Below, piece after piece: positions 42,788-50,580 of a stretch of 64,000 bases of DNA. Position 1 is the first letter of the stretch. Each line of letters opens with the position of its first letter. Origin of the DNA: an uncultured Spirochaetaceae bacterium. GTDB taxonomy: Bacteria > Spirochaetota > Spirochaetia > Sphaerochaetales > Sphaerochaetaceae. The stretch is from the NCBI GenBank assembly GCA_944389145.1, contig CALXLH010000028.1, positions 1-64,000 on the forward strand, read 5' to 3'. The position numbers and the translations under genes are program-made. The notes under the pieces were generated by a model, which saw nothing but the letters and a program-made list of their open reading frames with translations, searched no databases and was not told the origin of the DNA.

Positions 42788-44242
42788 TCAGCGGGGGATG
42801 CTGACAAAGCCGTCTATCGCCTCAAGCACCCCGCCTGCGATCGCGCGGGCCTTGTCAGAGACCGTGAGGTGATCGGCTTCCTGTCCGCGCGGATCTATAT
42901 CAGCGATCTTGAATCCCTCAGGTACGGTAAGGCCATCATGGAGAAGGCCCCTTAGCTTTCCATCAATCGTGGCAAGAACCGCGACATCAGACACATAGGC
43001 TATCCTATCGCCCTTCCTGACGATATCACCGATATTGGAGACTGAGCGGAAGACGCCGGCTGCAGGAGAGTGTATCACGCGCTCCTGGGCATATCCCGCG
43101 ATATTCCCCGGTATCCCGGTATTGGGAATCGCGGAGCCGGAGGTGATGACGCGGCCTAATGAGTGGCCGCGCTTGGTCTCTATCACGGCATGGCAATCCA
43201 CACCTGCTGTGAATCCTGGGCCCAGCGCGATGACAAGAGGCGCCATATCCATACGGGTACCAAGATTTCTCTTGGCTATCGTGGCATCGACAAGGACCCG
43301 AGGATGGAGGATATCGAGGATGGAGAGCGAAGGATCGACCATCACCGGCACGATGCCTTCATCAAGCATCCTTACAGCATCCTCGGCCGTGCTGACAAGC
43401 CGTCCCGTCACGCCTTCGATGACGATCTCACCATCATAGACAGCCTCTGCAAGCGAGACGGTACGCCTGATCACCGTCGGACGTTCCACCTCGGTCGCTA
43501 TCACGCGATAGCCGGCCTTCACCAGGCGTATGATCACGCCCGTGGCAAGATCGCCCGCGCCCCTGACTATGACGAGACGGTCCTCCCAGGCGGAGAGCAA
43601 AGAAGGCTGTCGATGGCTGATGCACGACATGACCTCAGCGGCTACGGAGACGGCTATCTCCTCCGGAGTCTCTGCTCCGATATCAAGGCCGACGGGAGAG
43701 TGTATGCGCCCAGATCGAGGCAGCTCGATGGTCCGGGATGCCAGCACCCCGATATAGAAGGCCTCGGTCTGAAGGAACGAGGAGGCAAGATGGGCATCAG
43801 CTGCCCCGGCAATCAGTACAGCCGTGTCATTTCCGATGCGCGTCGTGTCTATCGTGGAGAACGGAGTTCCCCTGTCGTACTCCGTCACGTTCCATCCAAG
43901 CGTCCGGAAGAGCGATGAGACCGCCGCGCCTACATGGCCGCGGCCGACTACGATGAGGGAGCGGCTGCGTACGGGAACATCGATGAACAGCTCGATGCTG
44001 CCCTTCCCCTGGTTGGAAAGCGTGATGCGCCTTCCCTTCCCTTCCGCGATCGCCTCCTTCGCCTCGGCTATCGCCCTGTCCTCTATCGCGCCGCCACCGA
44101 CGGTGCCGGCTATCTCGCCGTCGGGAAGCACGACCATGCGTCCGCTCCTGCGCGAGACACGGCCCTCGGAGCCGATCACGGTAACGACGGCGAAGGGAAG
44201 ATTCTCCTTCTCCCTCTGTGCAGCCTTATCGAATATGCTCAT
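42788..44242 (-). CDS. XdhC-YqeB fusion: selenium-dependent molybdenum hydroxylase maturation protein
   Basis: The 484-residue protein joins two modules. Residues 1-215 are XdhC/CoxI-like: SEGRVSRRSGRMVVLPDGEIAGTVGGGAIE and a Rossmann part SLIVVGRGHVGAAVSSLF. Residues 225-484 are the YqeB/EF2563 family: RLVIVRGAGDLATGVIIRLVKAGYRVIATEVERP, EAVYDGEIVIEG, ALGPGFTAGVDCHAVIETKRGHSLGRVI and a biotinyl-lipoyl-like hinge near 400. XdhC proteins insert sulfurated Mo cofactor in xanthine dehydrogenases, and YqeB is a genomic marker of selenium-dependent molybdenum hydroxylases. yqeC overlaps upstream by 17 bp. The hydroxylase itself is outside the window. Confidence 0.9.
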   Translation of the reverse strand: MSIFDKAAQREKENLPFAVVTVIGSEGRVSRRSGRMVVLPDGEIAGTVGGGAIEDRAIAEAKEAIAEGKGRRITLSNQGKGSIELFIDVPVRSRSLIVVGRGHVGAAVSSLFRTLGWNVTEYDRGTPFSTIDTTRIGNDTAVLIAGAADAHLASSFLQTEAFYIGVLASRTIELPRSGRIHSPVGLDIGAETPEEIAVSVAAEVMSCISHRQPSLLSAWEDRLVIVRGAGDLATGVIIRLVKAGYRVIATEVERPTVIRRTVSLAEAVYDGEIVIEGVTGRLVSTAEDAVRMLDEGIVPVMVDPSLSILDILHPRVLVDATIAKRNLGTRMDMAPLVIALGPGFTAGVDCHAVIETKRGHSLGRVITSGSAIPNTGIPGNIAGYAQERVIHSPAAGVFRSVSNIGDIVRKGDRIAYVSDVAVLATIDGKLRGLLHDGLTVPEGFKIADIDPRGQEADHLTVSDKARAIAGGVLEAIDGFVSIPR

Positions 44243-44936
44243 ATACCCTATCCTCCCTTATCGATGCGGCAACGACCGCGGTGCCTTCAGGGAACGCGAT
44301 GCCATGAAGTGATGATATACTCTCGGCATTGAGGGCATCAGCCCCGTTTAGGATCATCGCAGTACGTCCTGCAAAGCCCTTGGATAGTCCCTCGTCACAG
44401 CTAACGTACCATGAGAGATACTCCATATCGATGATACCATCACGCCCATCTCCGAAGACCGATGAGTAGATCCTGTCGCCGATCCCCCAGAGCCCCATGA
44501 TGCCTACGGTGGCGCTTGTGAGGGGATGTATCACGGGATCCCGATCGCTATGTATCTTCAGAGGCAGTCCCCTTGACCCGTCAGCCTCGGCGACGATCAC
44601 GTCATAACGGCTCCTCAGCGCTGAAAGCACCTCCATCCTCGGCGAGAGCCACTTCTTCATATCCATGGTGTTATGCTCGGCGTAGAACACAAGCTCTCCG
44701 GGATGGGGATCGTATGAAAGGACCGACTCGCTCTCAAAGACCGCATCTGTCCCGTAATCATGGAGGCGCGGTGACATCACACGCGTGGTCGTGGTGATCA
44801 TGACCCTAAGGCCCCTATCCGCAAGGGACCTTCCGAACGAGGACATGAAGCTCGTCTTGCCACCGCCTCCGGTAACAGAGACGAAGCCGCTGCCCTCAGG
44901 CGTAAGCGTATCATATGCCCAATCTGTCAGCTTCAC
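44226..44936 (-). CDS. yqeC: Selenium-dependent hydroxylase accessory protein YqeC
   Basis: The 236-residue protein has a P-loop at the start (VSVTGGGGKTSFMSSFG, 19-35), MITTTTRVMSP, and VIVAEADGSRGLPLKIH, matching the YqeC family that accompanies YqeB and SelD in bacteria using selenium as a molybdenum hydroxylase cofactor. The start is inferred as GTG at 44936; the open frame extends 127 codons further, but that part covers the divergent transporter gene. Overlap of 17 bp with the XdhC-YqeB gene shows a two-gene operon. Confidence 0.87.
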   Translation of the reverse strand: MKLTDWAYDTLTPEGSGFVSVTGGGGKTSFMSSFGRSLADRGLRVMITTTTRVMSPRLHDYGTDAVFESESVLSYDPHPGELVFYAEHNTMDMKKWLSPRMEVLSALRSRYDVIVAEADGSRGLPLKIHSDRDPVIHPLTSATVGIMGLWGIGDRIYSSVFGDGRDGIIDMEYLSWYVSCDEGLSKGFAGRTAMILNGADALNAESISSLHGIAFPEGTAVVAASIREDRVYEHIR

Positions 44937-44997
44937 CGCATGAGTATATAACACAATGCCTTGTAACCGCCAGAGAACATCGCTAGAATACGCGAGT

Positions 44998-46113
44998 ATG
45001 GTCGAAGAAGGAATCAGGAACAAGGTGCTTAAGCGGACAGCCCTGACGGGAATAGCGTCAAATGCGTTCATCGCCGTCCTCAAGCTGGCCATAGGCCTTA
45101 TCTCCGGATCGGTTGCCATCGTCTCCGATGCGGCGAATAACCTCTCCGACATGCTCTCCTCGATCGTGACCATCGTAGGGTTCAATGCCGCCAAGCGCCG
45201 CCCTACGCACTCGCACCCTCTGGGATTCGGCAGGATGGAGTATATCTCAGCCCTCTTCGTGGCCTTCCTCGTGATATTCACCGGCGCATCGTTCTTCCGC
45301 ACCTCCGTGGACCGCATACTGGAACCATCGCCTGTCTATGTATCGATCCCGATGGTCCTTATCCTCGTAGTCACCATACTGGTGAAGATCGCGCTGTGGC
45401 GCATCAATATAAGGAGCGGCAGGATGATAGAGAGCGAGGCGCTATCCGCATCGGGCTCAGACGCACTCTCCGATGCCCTCGCTACGACGGTGACGATCAT
45501 AGCGGCCATAGCCTCGCAGTTCACAGCATTGCCCATCGATGGGATCGCAGGCATCATCGTCTCAATCTTCATACTCTACTCAGGCATAACCAGCGTCGTG
45601 GGAACCGTCTCAACGATCGTTGGGGAGAGGCCGACGAAGGACACGGTCAAGCTGCTCCGCTCGATCATCAACAGCCATCCGCCTATCTCCGGCGGCTACG
45701 ACATCCAAATACACACATACGGCCCTTCACGCTCGATCGGGACCTGCAACGTAGAGGTTCCCTCCGATGCCCTTAGCGAGGAGGTCTATGACGCGATGAC
45801 CGATGCCCAGGAGGAGATACTGGAGAAGATGGGCATCTACATGACTTTCGGCATGTATGCGGTGAACACGAAGAACCCAGTGGTGCAGTTGATGCGGCAG
45901 GAGGTGCTGAAGGTACTCAAGGCGAACTCATCGGCTGTACTCAGCATCCATGGCTTCCACGTCCATTTCGAGGATTCACGCGTGCATTTCGACGTCGTAA
46001 TCGACTTCTCCGTAACCGATCTCGCATCGTTCCGAGAGAAGGAGCAGAAGGCCCTTGAGGAGGCCTTCCCAACCTACAGGTTCAGCTTCAACATCGATCC
46101 CGATTACGCCTGA
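44998..46113 (+). CDS. Cation diffusion facilitator (CDF) transporter
   Basis: The 371-residue protein has six membrane segments in the first 200 residues, with SGSVAIVSDAANNLSDMLSS in TM2 (metal site D-x3-N/D) and ALSASGSDALSDALATT in TM5 (site D-x3-D), and a C-terminal ferredoxin-like domain of about 95 residues plus a further extension with H-rich bits (SIHGFHVHFEDSRVHFDVVID). It exports a divalent metal such as zinc, manganese or iron against protons. Start: MVEEGIRN fits the family; 14 upstream codons rejected. Divergent from yqeC. Confidence 0.9.
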   Translation: MVEEGIRNKVLKRTALTGIASNAFIAVLKLAIGLISGSVAIVSDAANNLSDMLSSIVTIVGFNAAKRRPTHSHPLGFGRMEYISALFVAFLVIFTGASFFRTSVDRILEPSPVYVSIPMVLILVVTILVKIALWRINIRSGRMIESEALSASGSDALSDALATTVTIIAAIASQFTALPIDGIAGIIVSIFILYSGITSVVGTVSTIVGERPTKDTVKLLRSIINSHPPISGGYDIQIHTYGPSRSIGTCNVEVPSDALSEEVYDAMTDAQEEILEKMGIYMTFGMYAVNTKNPVVQLMRQEVLKVLKANSSAVLSIHGFHVHFEDSRVHFDVVIDFSVTDLASFREKEQKALEEAFPTYRFSFNIDPDYA

Positions 46114-46133
46114 TAGAATCAAGGGATATATAA

Positions 46134-46463
46134 ATGGATACATACGAAATCAATCTGGGAACGTTCGGAGATTATCTGAAAGAAGACTGGATGGAACCGC
46201 TTGGGCTCTCCTCATACAGGCTATCAAAAGACCTTGGGATCTCCTCAATGTCCCTCAGCAAGATACTCAATGGTAAGAACCGGATGTCTGATGATGTATG
46301 CTGGAGGCTTGCAAGATACTTCGGCATGAGCCTGAACTTCTTTGTGAATGTCCAGGCAGAGTATTCCTTCAGGAATAAGAAGGATGCTTTCACAGATGAG
46401 ACGAAGAACCTTCCTGTATATGACTGGAAGAACTCCCCAGCGAATCTCAGCGCATCAAGATAG
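46134..46463 (+). CDS. HigA/VapI-like XRE-family regulator without a visible toxin
   Basis: The 109-residue protein has one helix-turn-helix (about 25-75: LGLSSYRLSKDLGISSMSLSKILNGKNRMSDDVCWRLARYFGMSLNFFVNVQAEY), the pattern of HigA antitoxins (R-x-L-x-x-D-L-G-I). A HigB-type toxin would normally sit directly upstream, but only 20 bp separate this gene from the transporter, and nothing toxin-like follows. It may be a solitary regulator. The C-terminal tail (75-109) is not typical. Confidence 0.8.
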   Translation: MDTYEINLGTFGDYLKEDWMEPLGLSSYRLSKDLGISSMSLSKILNGKNRMSDDVCWRLARYFGMSLNFFVNVQAEYSFRNKKDAFTDETKNLPVYDWKNSPANLSASR

Positions 46464-46595
46464 ACAGGATATCCTGCTTCCCCCTGACGAGCAGGGATAG
46501 CCGTTTCTGAAGATAAAAGCCACAAGAGTATTCAAGGCCATTGCCTACGAGGTTTGAAAACCGTAGGCAAAAGGGAATTTCAGGGATATAGTAAG

Positions 46596-46618
46596 ATTTA
46601 TTTATAATACAAATAAAT
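46596..46618. repeat. Inverted repeat, possible operator
   Basis: Perfect 8-bp arms ATTTATTT and AAATAAAT with a 7-bp spacer; the spacer contains the end of a TATAAT. Symmetry and position suggest a repressor site. Confidence 0.55.
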
Positions 46619-46700
46619 ATTAATCCATTACATCTGATAACCCCGCGACCTTACTATCCTACGATGCGCATCGAATATGCCTGATTGCTATCGCATGGCC

Positions 46701-46730
46701 TTGCATCCATCTATCATCTGAATGTATAAT
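46701..46730 (+). promoter_or_regulatory. Promoter of the ModE-transporter operon
   Basis: -35 TTGCAT (46701-46706), 18 bp, -10 TATAAT (46725-46730). The ATG at 46729 lies within the -10, so translation must start later, at 46759. Confidence 0.72.
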
Positions 46731-46758
46731 GCCGATTATCTTAGGAAAACAAATCGAT

Positions 46759-47088
46759 ATGGACGCGCTTCTCAAGATAAGGCTTACGAATGAGAATGGT
46801 GTGATCTTCGGACCGGGGACGCTGATGCTCTTCGATGCGATAGAGCGTACGGGCTCGGTCAAGGCCGCGGCTGAGGATACAGGCATGAGCTACTCCAAGG
46901 CGTGGACGATCATCAGGGATGCCGAGAGGAATACAGGCATGAGGCTCGTAGAGAGGAGCAACGGAGGAAAGGATGGAGGAACCGCGTCCATCACGGAGGA
47001 CGGACAGCGGCTCATAGAGCGCTATATAGCGATAAGGGATGAGCTTGAGAGGGCTAAGGATGAGATCATAGGGAGGCTTGGATGCTGA
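46759..47088 (+). CDS. ModE-like (N-terminal domain) molybdate-responsive regulator
   Basis: The 109-residue protein is a single winged-helix domain: FGPGTLMLFDAIERTGSVKAAAEDTGMSYSKAWTIIRDAERNTGMRLVERSNGGKDGGTASITEDGQRLIERY. This matches the DNA-binding part of ModE (GpG..LL.aI...GSi..AA...gmSY..AW). The C-terminal Mop/TOBE molybdate-binding domains of full ModE are missing, so it senses otherwise or through a partner. It overlaps the permease gene by 7 bp and heads the transporter operon. Confidence 0.88.
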   Translation: MDALLKIRLTNENGVIFGPGTLMLFDAIERTGSVKAAAEDTGMSYSKAWTIIRDAERNTGMRLVERSNGGKDGGTASITEDGQRLIERYIAIRDELERAKDEIIGRLGC

Positions 47089-48089
47089 GACGGAGCCTCT
47101 TCCCTGCCATGATCATCATCTATGCCGCCGTATTCATCCTCTCCTTCTCGATGGGACGCTTCCCTGTCGGACCGGTGGAGCTTATGAGAATACTCCTATC
47201 GAAGGTTCTTCCCATAGAGGCTGATTGGACAAGGCAGGCGGAGTCGGTGGTGTTCAACATCAGGCTTCCTCGCATAGCCGCAGCCTCGCTGATCGGAGCC
47301 GCGCTCTCGCTCTCCGGGCTGGTCTTCCAGATGATCTTCCGCAATCCGATGGTATCGCCAGACGTGCTTGGCACCACCTCCGGAGCCGGATTCGGCGCGG
47401 CCATAGCGCTCCTTATCCACCTGCCATCTCAGATGCTTCCAGCCTTCGCATTCATATTCGGCCTCTCGGCCGTCTTCCTTGCGTGGCAGATAGGAAACAG
47501 GGTCCCGAGCAATCAGGTATTGGGTCTGATCCTCGGAGGGATAATGATCAGCGCGCTCTTCGAGTCGGGAACAAGCTTCATAAAGCTGGTTGCCGATCCG
47601 AACGATGAGCTTCCTGCCATCACCTACTTCCTGATGGGATCGCTTGCGGGAGCCGGCAGGCGGGAGATAGGCATCATCCTGCTACCGACGGTCATATCCG
47701 CACTACCGGTGATCCTGCTCTCATGGAGGCTCAACCTGCTCTCCCTGCCAGAGGAAGAGGCCCGCTCGCTAGGGGTGAACACGAAGGCTATCAGGGCGGT
47801 GATGATAGCCGCGGCATCGCTTATGACCGCATCATCGGTGGCCGTGGCAGGAATGATCGGCTGGGTAGGCCTCGTAATACCGCATATAACGCGCATGATC
47901 GCGGGCCCGGACGCGCGCAAGGCCGTACCTGCGTCGATGATACTCGGAGCGGCCTTCCTCACAGCGGTTGATTCCGTCGCACGCACCGCAAGCTATCAGG
48001 AGATACCGATAGGGATACTCACATCGTTCATAGGGGCGCCATTCTTCCTCTATCTCATCATCAGGGAGGGTCGCAGGGATGCGTCTTGA
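47082..48089 (+). CDS. FecCD-type ABC permease, probable molybdate/tungstate transporter
   Basis: The 335-residue protein has about ten membrane segments, FPVGPVELMRILLSK and VFNIRLPRIAAASLIGAALSLSGLVFQ near the start, and RSLGVNTKAIRAVMIAAASLMTASSVAVAGMIGWVGLVIPHITRM in the coupling-helix region, all typical of the BtuC/FecD/MolB family. Position behind a ModE-like gene suggests import of molybdate or tungstate (as in the MolBCA system), rather than iron or B12. It overlaps the ATPase gene by 11 bp. Confidence 0.88.
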   Translation: MLRRSLFPAMIIIYAAVFILSFSMGRFPVGPVELMRILLSKVLPIEADWTRQAESVVFNIRLPRIAAASLIGAALSLSGLVFQMIFRNPMVSPDVLGTTSGAGFGAAIALLIHLPSQMLPAFAFIFGLSAVFLAWQIGNRVPSNQVLGLILGGIMISALFESGTSFIKLVADPNDELPAITYFLMGSLAGAGRREIGIILLPTVISALPVILLSWRLNLLSLPEEEARSLGVNTKAIRAVMIAAASLMTASSVAVAGMIGWVGLVIPHITRMIAGPDARKAVPASMILGAAFLTAVDSVARTASYQEIPIGILTSFIGAPFFLYLIIREGRRDAS

Positions 48090-48852
48090 GGTATCTGGGA
48101 TAACATTCAGCTATGGAAACCGCAAGGTACTCTCTGATATCTCCCTAAAGGCGGAGGATGGGGAGATCATCGCCATACTCGGCCGCAATGGGTCGGGAAA
48201 GACCACGCTGATGAGGGCGATGCTCGGCTTCCTGCGCCCGGAATCGGGAACGATAACCATCGATGGCCAGGATATCCTCATGATGGATAGCCGCACGAGG
48301 GCGAAGGCGATCGCATATATCCCGCAGCAGACAGAGGCCGTGTACCCCTACACCGTGCTTGAGGCTGTGATGATGGGATCCGCTCCGACGCTCTCGCTCT
48401 TCAGCCGTCCGGGAAGGAAGGAGGAGGAACGGGCGCTTTCCGTACTGGAGATGCTGGGTATAGGAAGCCTTGCGGGAAGATACGTCAATCAGATAAGCGG
48501 CGGCGAGAGACAGCTCGTGATGATCGCAAGGGCAATCGCACAGGATGCGAGGATTCTCCTGCTTGATGAGCCCACTTCTTCCCTCGATTACTCCAATCAG
48601 CTCCTTGTGATGGAACGCGCCGGCATGCTCAGCAAGGATGGCTACACGCTCATCCTCTCCACCCACGATCCAGCACAGGCCCTTACCTACGCCACCTCGG
48701 TATTGGCGCTTTCAGACGGCGGAATACTCTATTCAGGAGGCCCTGATGGCCTTCTGGATGGCAAGGTACTCTCCACTCTCTATGGCCGCGAGCTGGCAAT
48801 ACGGGAGATAGAGACGGAAGGCGGCAGGAGGATCGTATGCATACCACGCTAG
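48079..48852 (+). CDS. ABC transporter ATPase of the FecCD-type importer
   Basis: The 257-residue protein has Walker A (ILGRNGSGKTTLMRAM), Q-loop (YIPQQTEAVYPYT), signature ISGGERQLVMIARAIAQDARILLLDEPTSSLD with Walker B, and the switch His in LSTHDPAQAL. It powers the permease at 47082. Overlaps the methyltransferase gene by 16 bp. Confidence 0.92.
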   Translation: MRLEVSGITFSYGNRKVLSDISLKAEDGEIIAILGRNGSGKTTLMRAMLGFLRPESGTITIDGQDILMMDSRTRAKAIAYIPQQTEAVYPYTVLEAVMMGSAPTLSLFSRPGRKEEERALSVLEMLGIGSLAGRYVNQISGGERQLVMIARAIAQDARILLLDEPTSSLDYSNQLLVMERAGMLSKDGYTLILSTHDPAQALTYATSVLALSDGGILYSGGPDGLLDGKVLSTLYGRELAIREIETEGGRRIVCIPR

Positions 48853-49511
48853 GCTGGTGGGATGAGGAGCGCATCAGATGGTATGATGCGGCCGCATCCT
48901 ACTCATCGTTCCACAAGGCCCTCACGGATGATATAGAACGGCTGATTGATAAGAACGACAGGATCCTTGAGCTCGGATGCGGACTCGGGTATGTAGCAGA
49001 GCTGCTCTGCGCCGATGGCTATGCCATAAGAGCGACAGATAAGGACGAGAGCGCGATACGGAGCGCATCGGATAGGACCGGCCTTCCAATCTACTCCGTG
49101 ATGGATGCCGACGGGACTATCCCCAGCTCCGATGTCCTCTTGATGGCCTATTTCGGCAGGATCGCAGAGAAGGACAGCCTCGAAAGGCTATTGGAAAGCA
49201 CCGGACGCATCATCTACATACTCTCCCATCACAGAGGCCAGGATACCGACAGGCGCATCAGGAGAAGCAATGTGGAGACTACGGAGGAATACCTCCGTAA
49301 TAAGGGAGTGCATTACTCAAGGACCGATGTCATCCATGACTTTCCCCAGCCGCTTGTGGATGCTGGGGATGCAAGGCGCTTCCTCGCACGGATGTATGGC
49401 GAGGAGAATGTCGAGGAGTATATGCCAATGCTTAAGGCAGGCCGGGGATATGGGTATGAGCTTGAGAATAGGAAGATATCTTCCATCTTCGATATAAGGA
49501 GGCAGGCATGA
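48837..49511 (+). CDS. SAM-dependent methyltransferase embedded in the ABC operon
   Basis: The 224-residue protein has a class I fold: RILELGCGLGYVAELLC (motif I, about 43-59), IRATDKDESAI (acidic end of beta2), and SDVLLMAYFGRI. The target is unknown. It sits between ATPase and binding protein with 16-bp and 4-bp overlaps, so it is translated as part of the operon. Similar small methyltransferases occur inside some FecCD-type importer clusters, where a metallophore or cofactor might be methylated. Confidence 0.8.
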   Translation: MHTTLGWWDEERIRWYDAAASYSSFHKALTDDIERLIDKNDRILELGCGLGYVAELLCADGYAIRATDKDESAIRSASDRTGLPIYSVMDADGTIPSSDVLLMAYFGRIAEKDSLERLLESTGRIIYILSHHRGQDTDRRIRRSNVETTEEYLRNKGVHYSRTDVIHDFPQPLVDAGDARRFLARMYGEENVEEYMPMLKAGRGYGYELENRKISSIFDIRRQA

Positions 49512-50527
49512 AGAGGATCATGGCAACGATGCTTATAGCGGCAATGGCACTTCTCTGCGTCAACGCGGCAGAGTATACGGATGATCTAGGACGCACGGTG
49601 ATGCTTCCAGATAACATAGAGAGGGTCGTACCATCGGGGAACCTCGCCCAGATGGTCCTCTACTCCATCACGCCGGAGAAGATCGTGGGCTGGTCATCAC
49701 AGCTCTCAGGGGCGGCGAAGGAGGAGTACTTCGTGCAGGATATCGTGAATCTTCCTGTATTCGGTACCTTCTATGGCAAGAAGGCCAATCTCAACAAGGA
49801 GGCTCTGATGGCCTCCGCGCCTGACGTGGTGATAGACATGGGAGAGCTGAAGGGCTCCAAGGAAAGCATGGTGGCCGACCTAGACAGCCTTCAGGACGAT
49901 CTATTGATACCGGTGATCTTCATAGAGGCCTATCTCGATAACACTCCCGATGTATACCGCAAGCTGGGATCGCTTCTGGGCGAGGAGGAGAAGGGAGAGG
50001 CCCTCGCAGGATACGCAGAGGATGCGATCAGGATGGCGGCTGAAGCCAGGGAGAGGATAACCGATCCCATCACCATCTATTATTCGATATCCTCAGACGG
50101 CCTTGAAGCCATAGCCGAGGGCAACTTCCACGGGGAGGTCATAGAGAAGATCGGCGCGAAGAACGTCGTGTCATCGGTATTCGGCGCCTCTCAGGGTGAT
50201 GTGTCTATGGAACAGCTGTATATCTGGGATCCCGATGTGATACTCCTCTCCGAGAAGGAAGCCTATGAAAGAGCGATAACCGATCCGATGTGGACGATGC
50301 TCCGCGCCGTAGAGGAAGGTAATGTCTATCTAGTACCCTCAGAACCCTACTCCTTCATCGATGCCCCGCCTGCGACGAACAGGATCATCGGCATCTACTG
50401 GCTGGGCAACCTACTCTACCCAGAGCTGTACCCAGTGGATGTCGTGGATAAGATGATCGAATACTACGACCTCTACTACAGCTATGACCTGACAGAGGAA
50501 CACGCGGAGGAGATTCTAGGGAAATAA
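49508..50527 (+). CDS. Periplasmic binding protein of the FecCD-type importer
   Basis: The 339-residue protein has a signal peptide (KRIMATMLIAAMALLCVNA) and the class III binding fold: TDDLGRTVMLPDNIERVVPSGNLAQM, APDVVIDMGELKG, GEVIEKIGAKNVVSS, VSMEQLYIWDPDVILLSEK and the linking helix. Such proteins bind metal chelates, molybdate/tungstate or cobalamin; here the ModE neighbour favours an oxyanion. No convincing lipobox Cys, so it is free in the periplasm. Overlaps the methyltransferase by 4 bp. Confidence 0.87.
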   Translation: MKRIMATMLIAAMALLCVNAAEYTDDLGRTVMLPDNIERVVPSGNLAQMVLYSITPEKIVGWSSQLSGAAKEEYFVQDIVNLPVFGTFYGKKANLNKEALMASAPDVVIDMGELKGSKESMVADLDSLQDDLLIPVIFIEAYLDNTPDVYRKLGSLLGEEEKGEALAGYAEDAIRMAAEARERITDPITIYYSISSDGLEAIAEGNFHGEVIEKIGAKNVVSSVFGASQGDVSMEQLYIWDPDVILLSEKEAYERAITDPMWTMLRAVEEGNVYLVPSEPYSFIDAPPATNRIIGIYWLGNLLYPELYPVDVVDKMIEYYDLYYSYDLTEEHAEEILGK

Positions 50528-50580
50528 GCCTAGGATATTGCAATAGCATGAGTAGCGTACGGGGAGAGATACCCTGCACG

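Larger units (their letters stand above)
46464..46758 (+). promoter_or_regulatory. Regulatory gap before the ModE operon
   Basis: The 295-bp gap holds no gene. GCCTACG (46542-46548) with CGTAGGC (46561-46567 region) is a short hairpin that may end the HigA-like transcript. An inverted repeat ATTTATTT-N7-AAATAAAT (46596-46618) surrounds a TATAAT (46603-46608). A second, better promoter is TTGCAT (46701-46706) with TATAAT (46725-46730), 18 bp apart, 29 bp before the ModE start. Control by ModE at one of these sites is inferred. Confidence 0.6.

Noticed and set aside
44937-45317. N-terminal extension of yqeC
   Set aside because: It covers the divergent transporter gene and does not match the family; the P-loop begins about 20 residues after the GTG at 44936.
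46134-46463. Complete toxin-antitoxin module
   Set aside because: Only the antitoxin-like gene is present.
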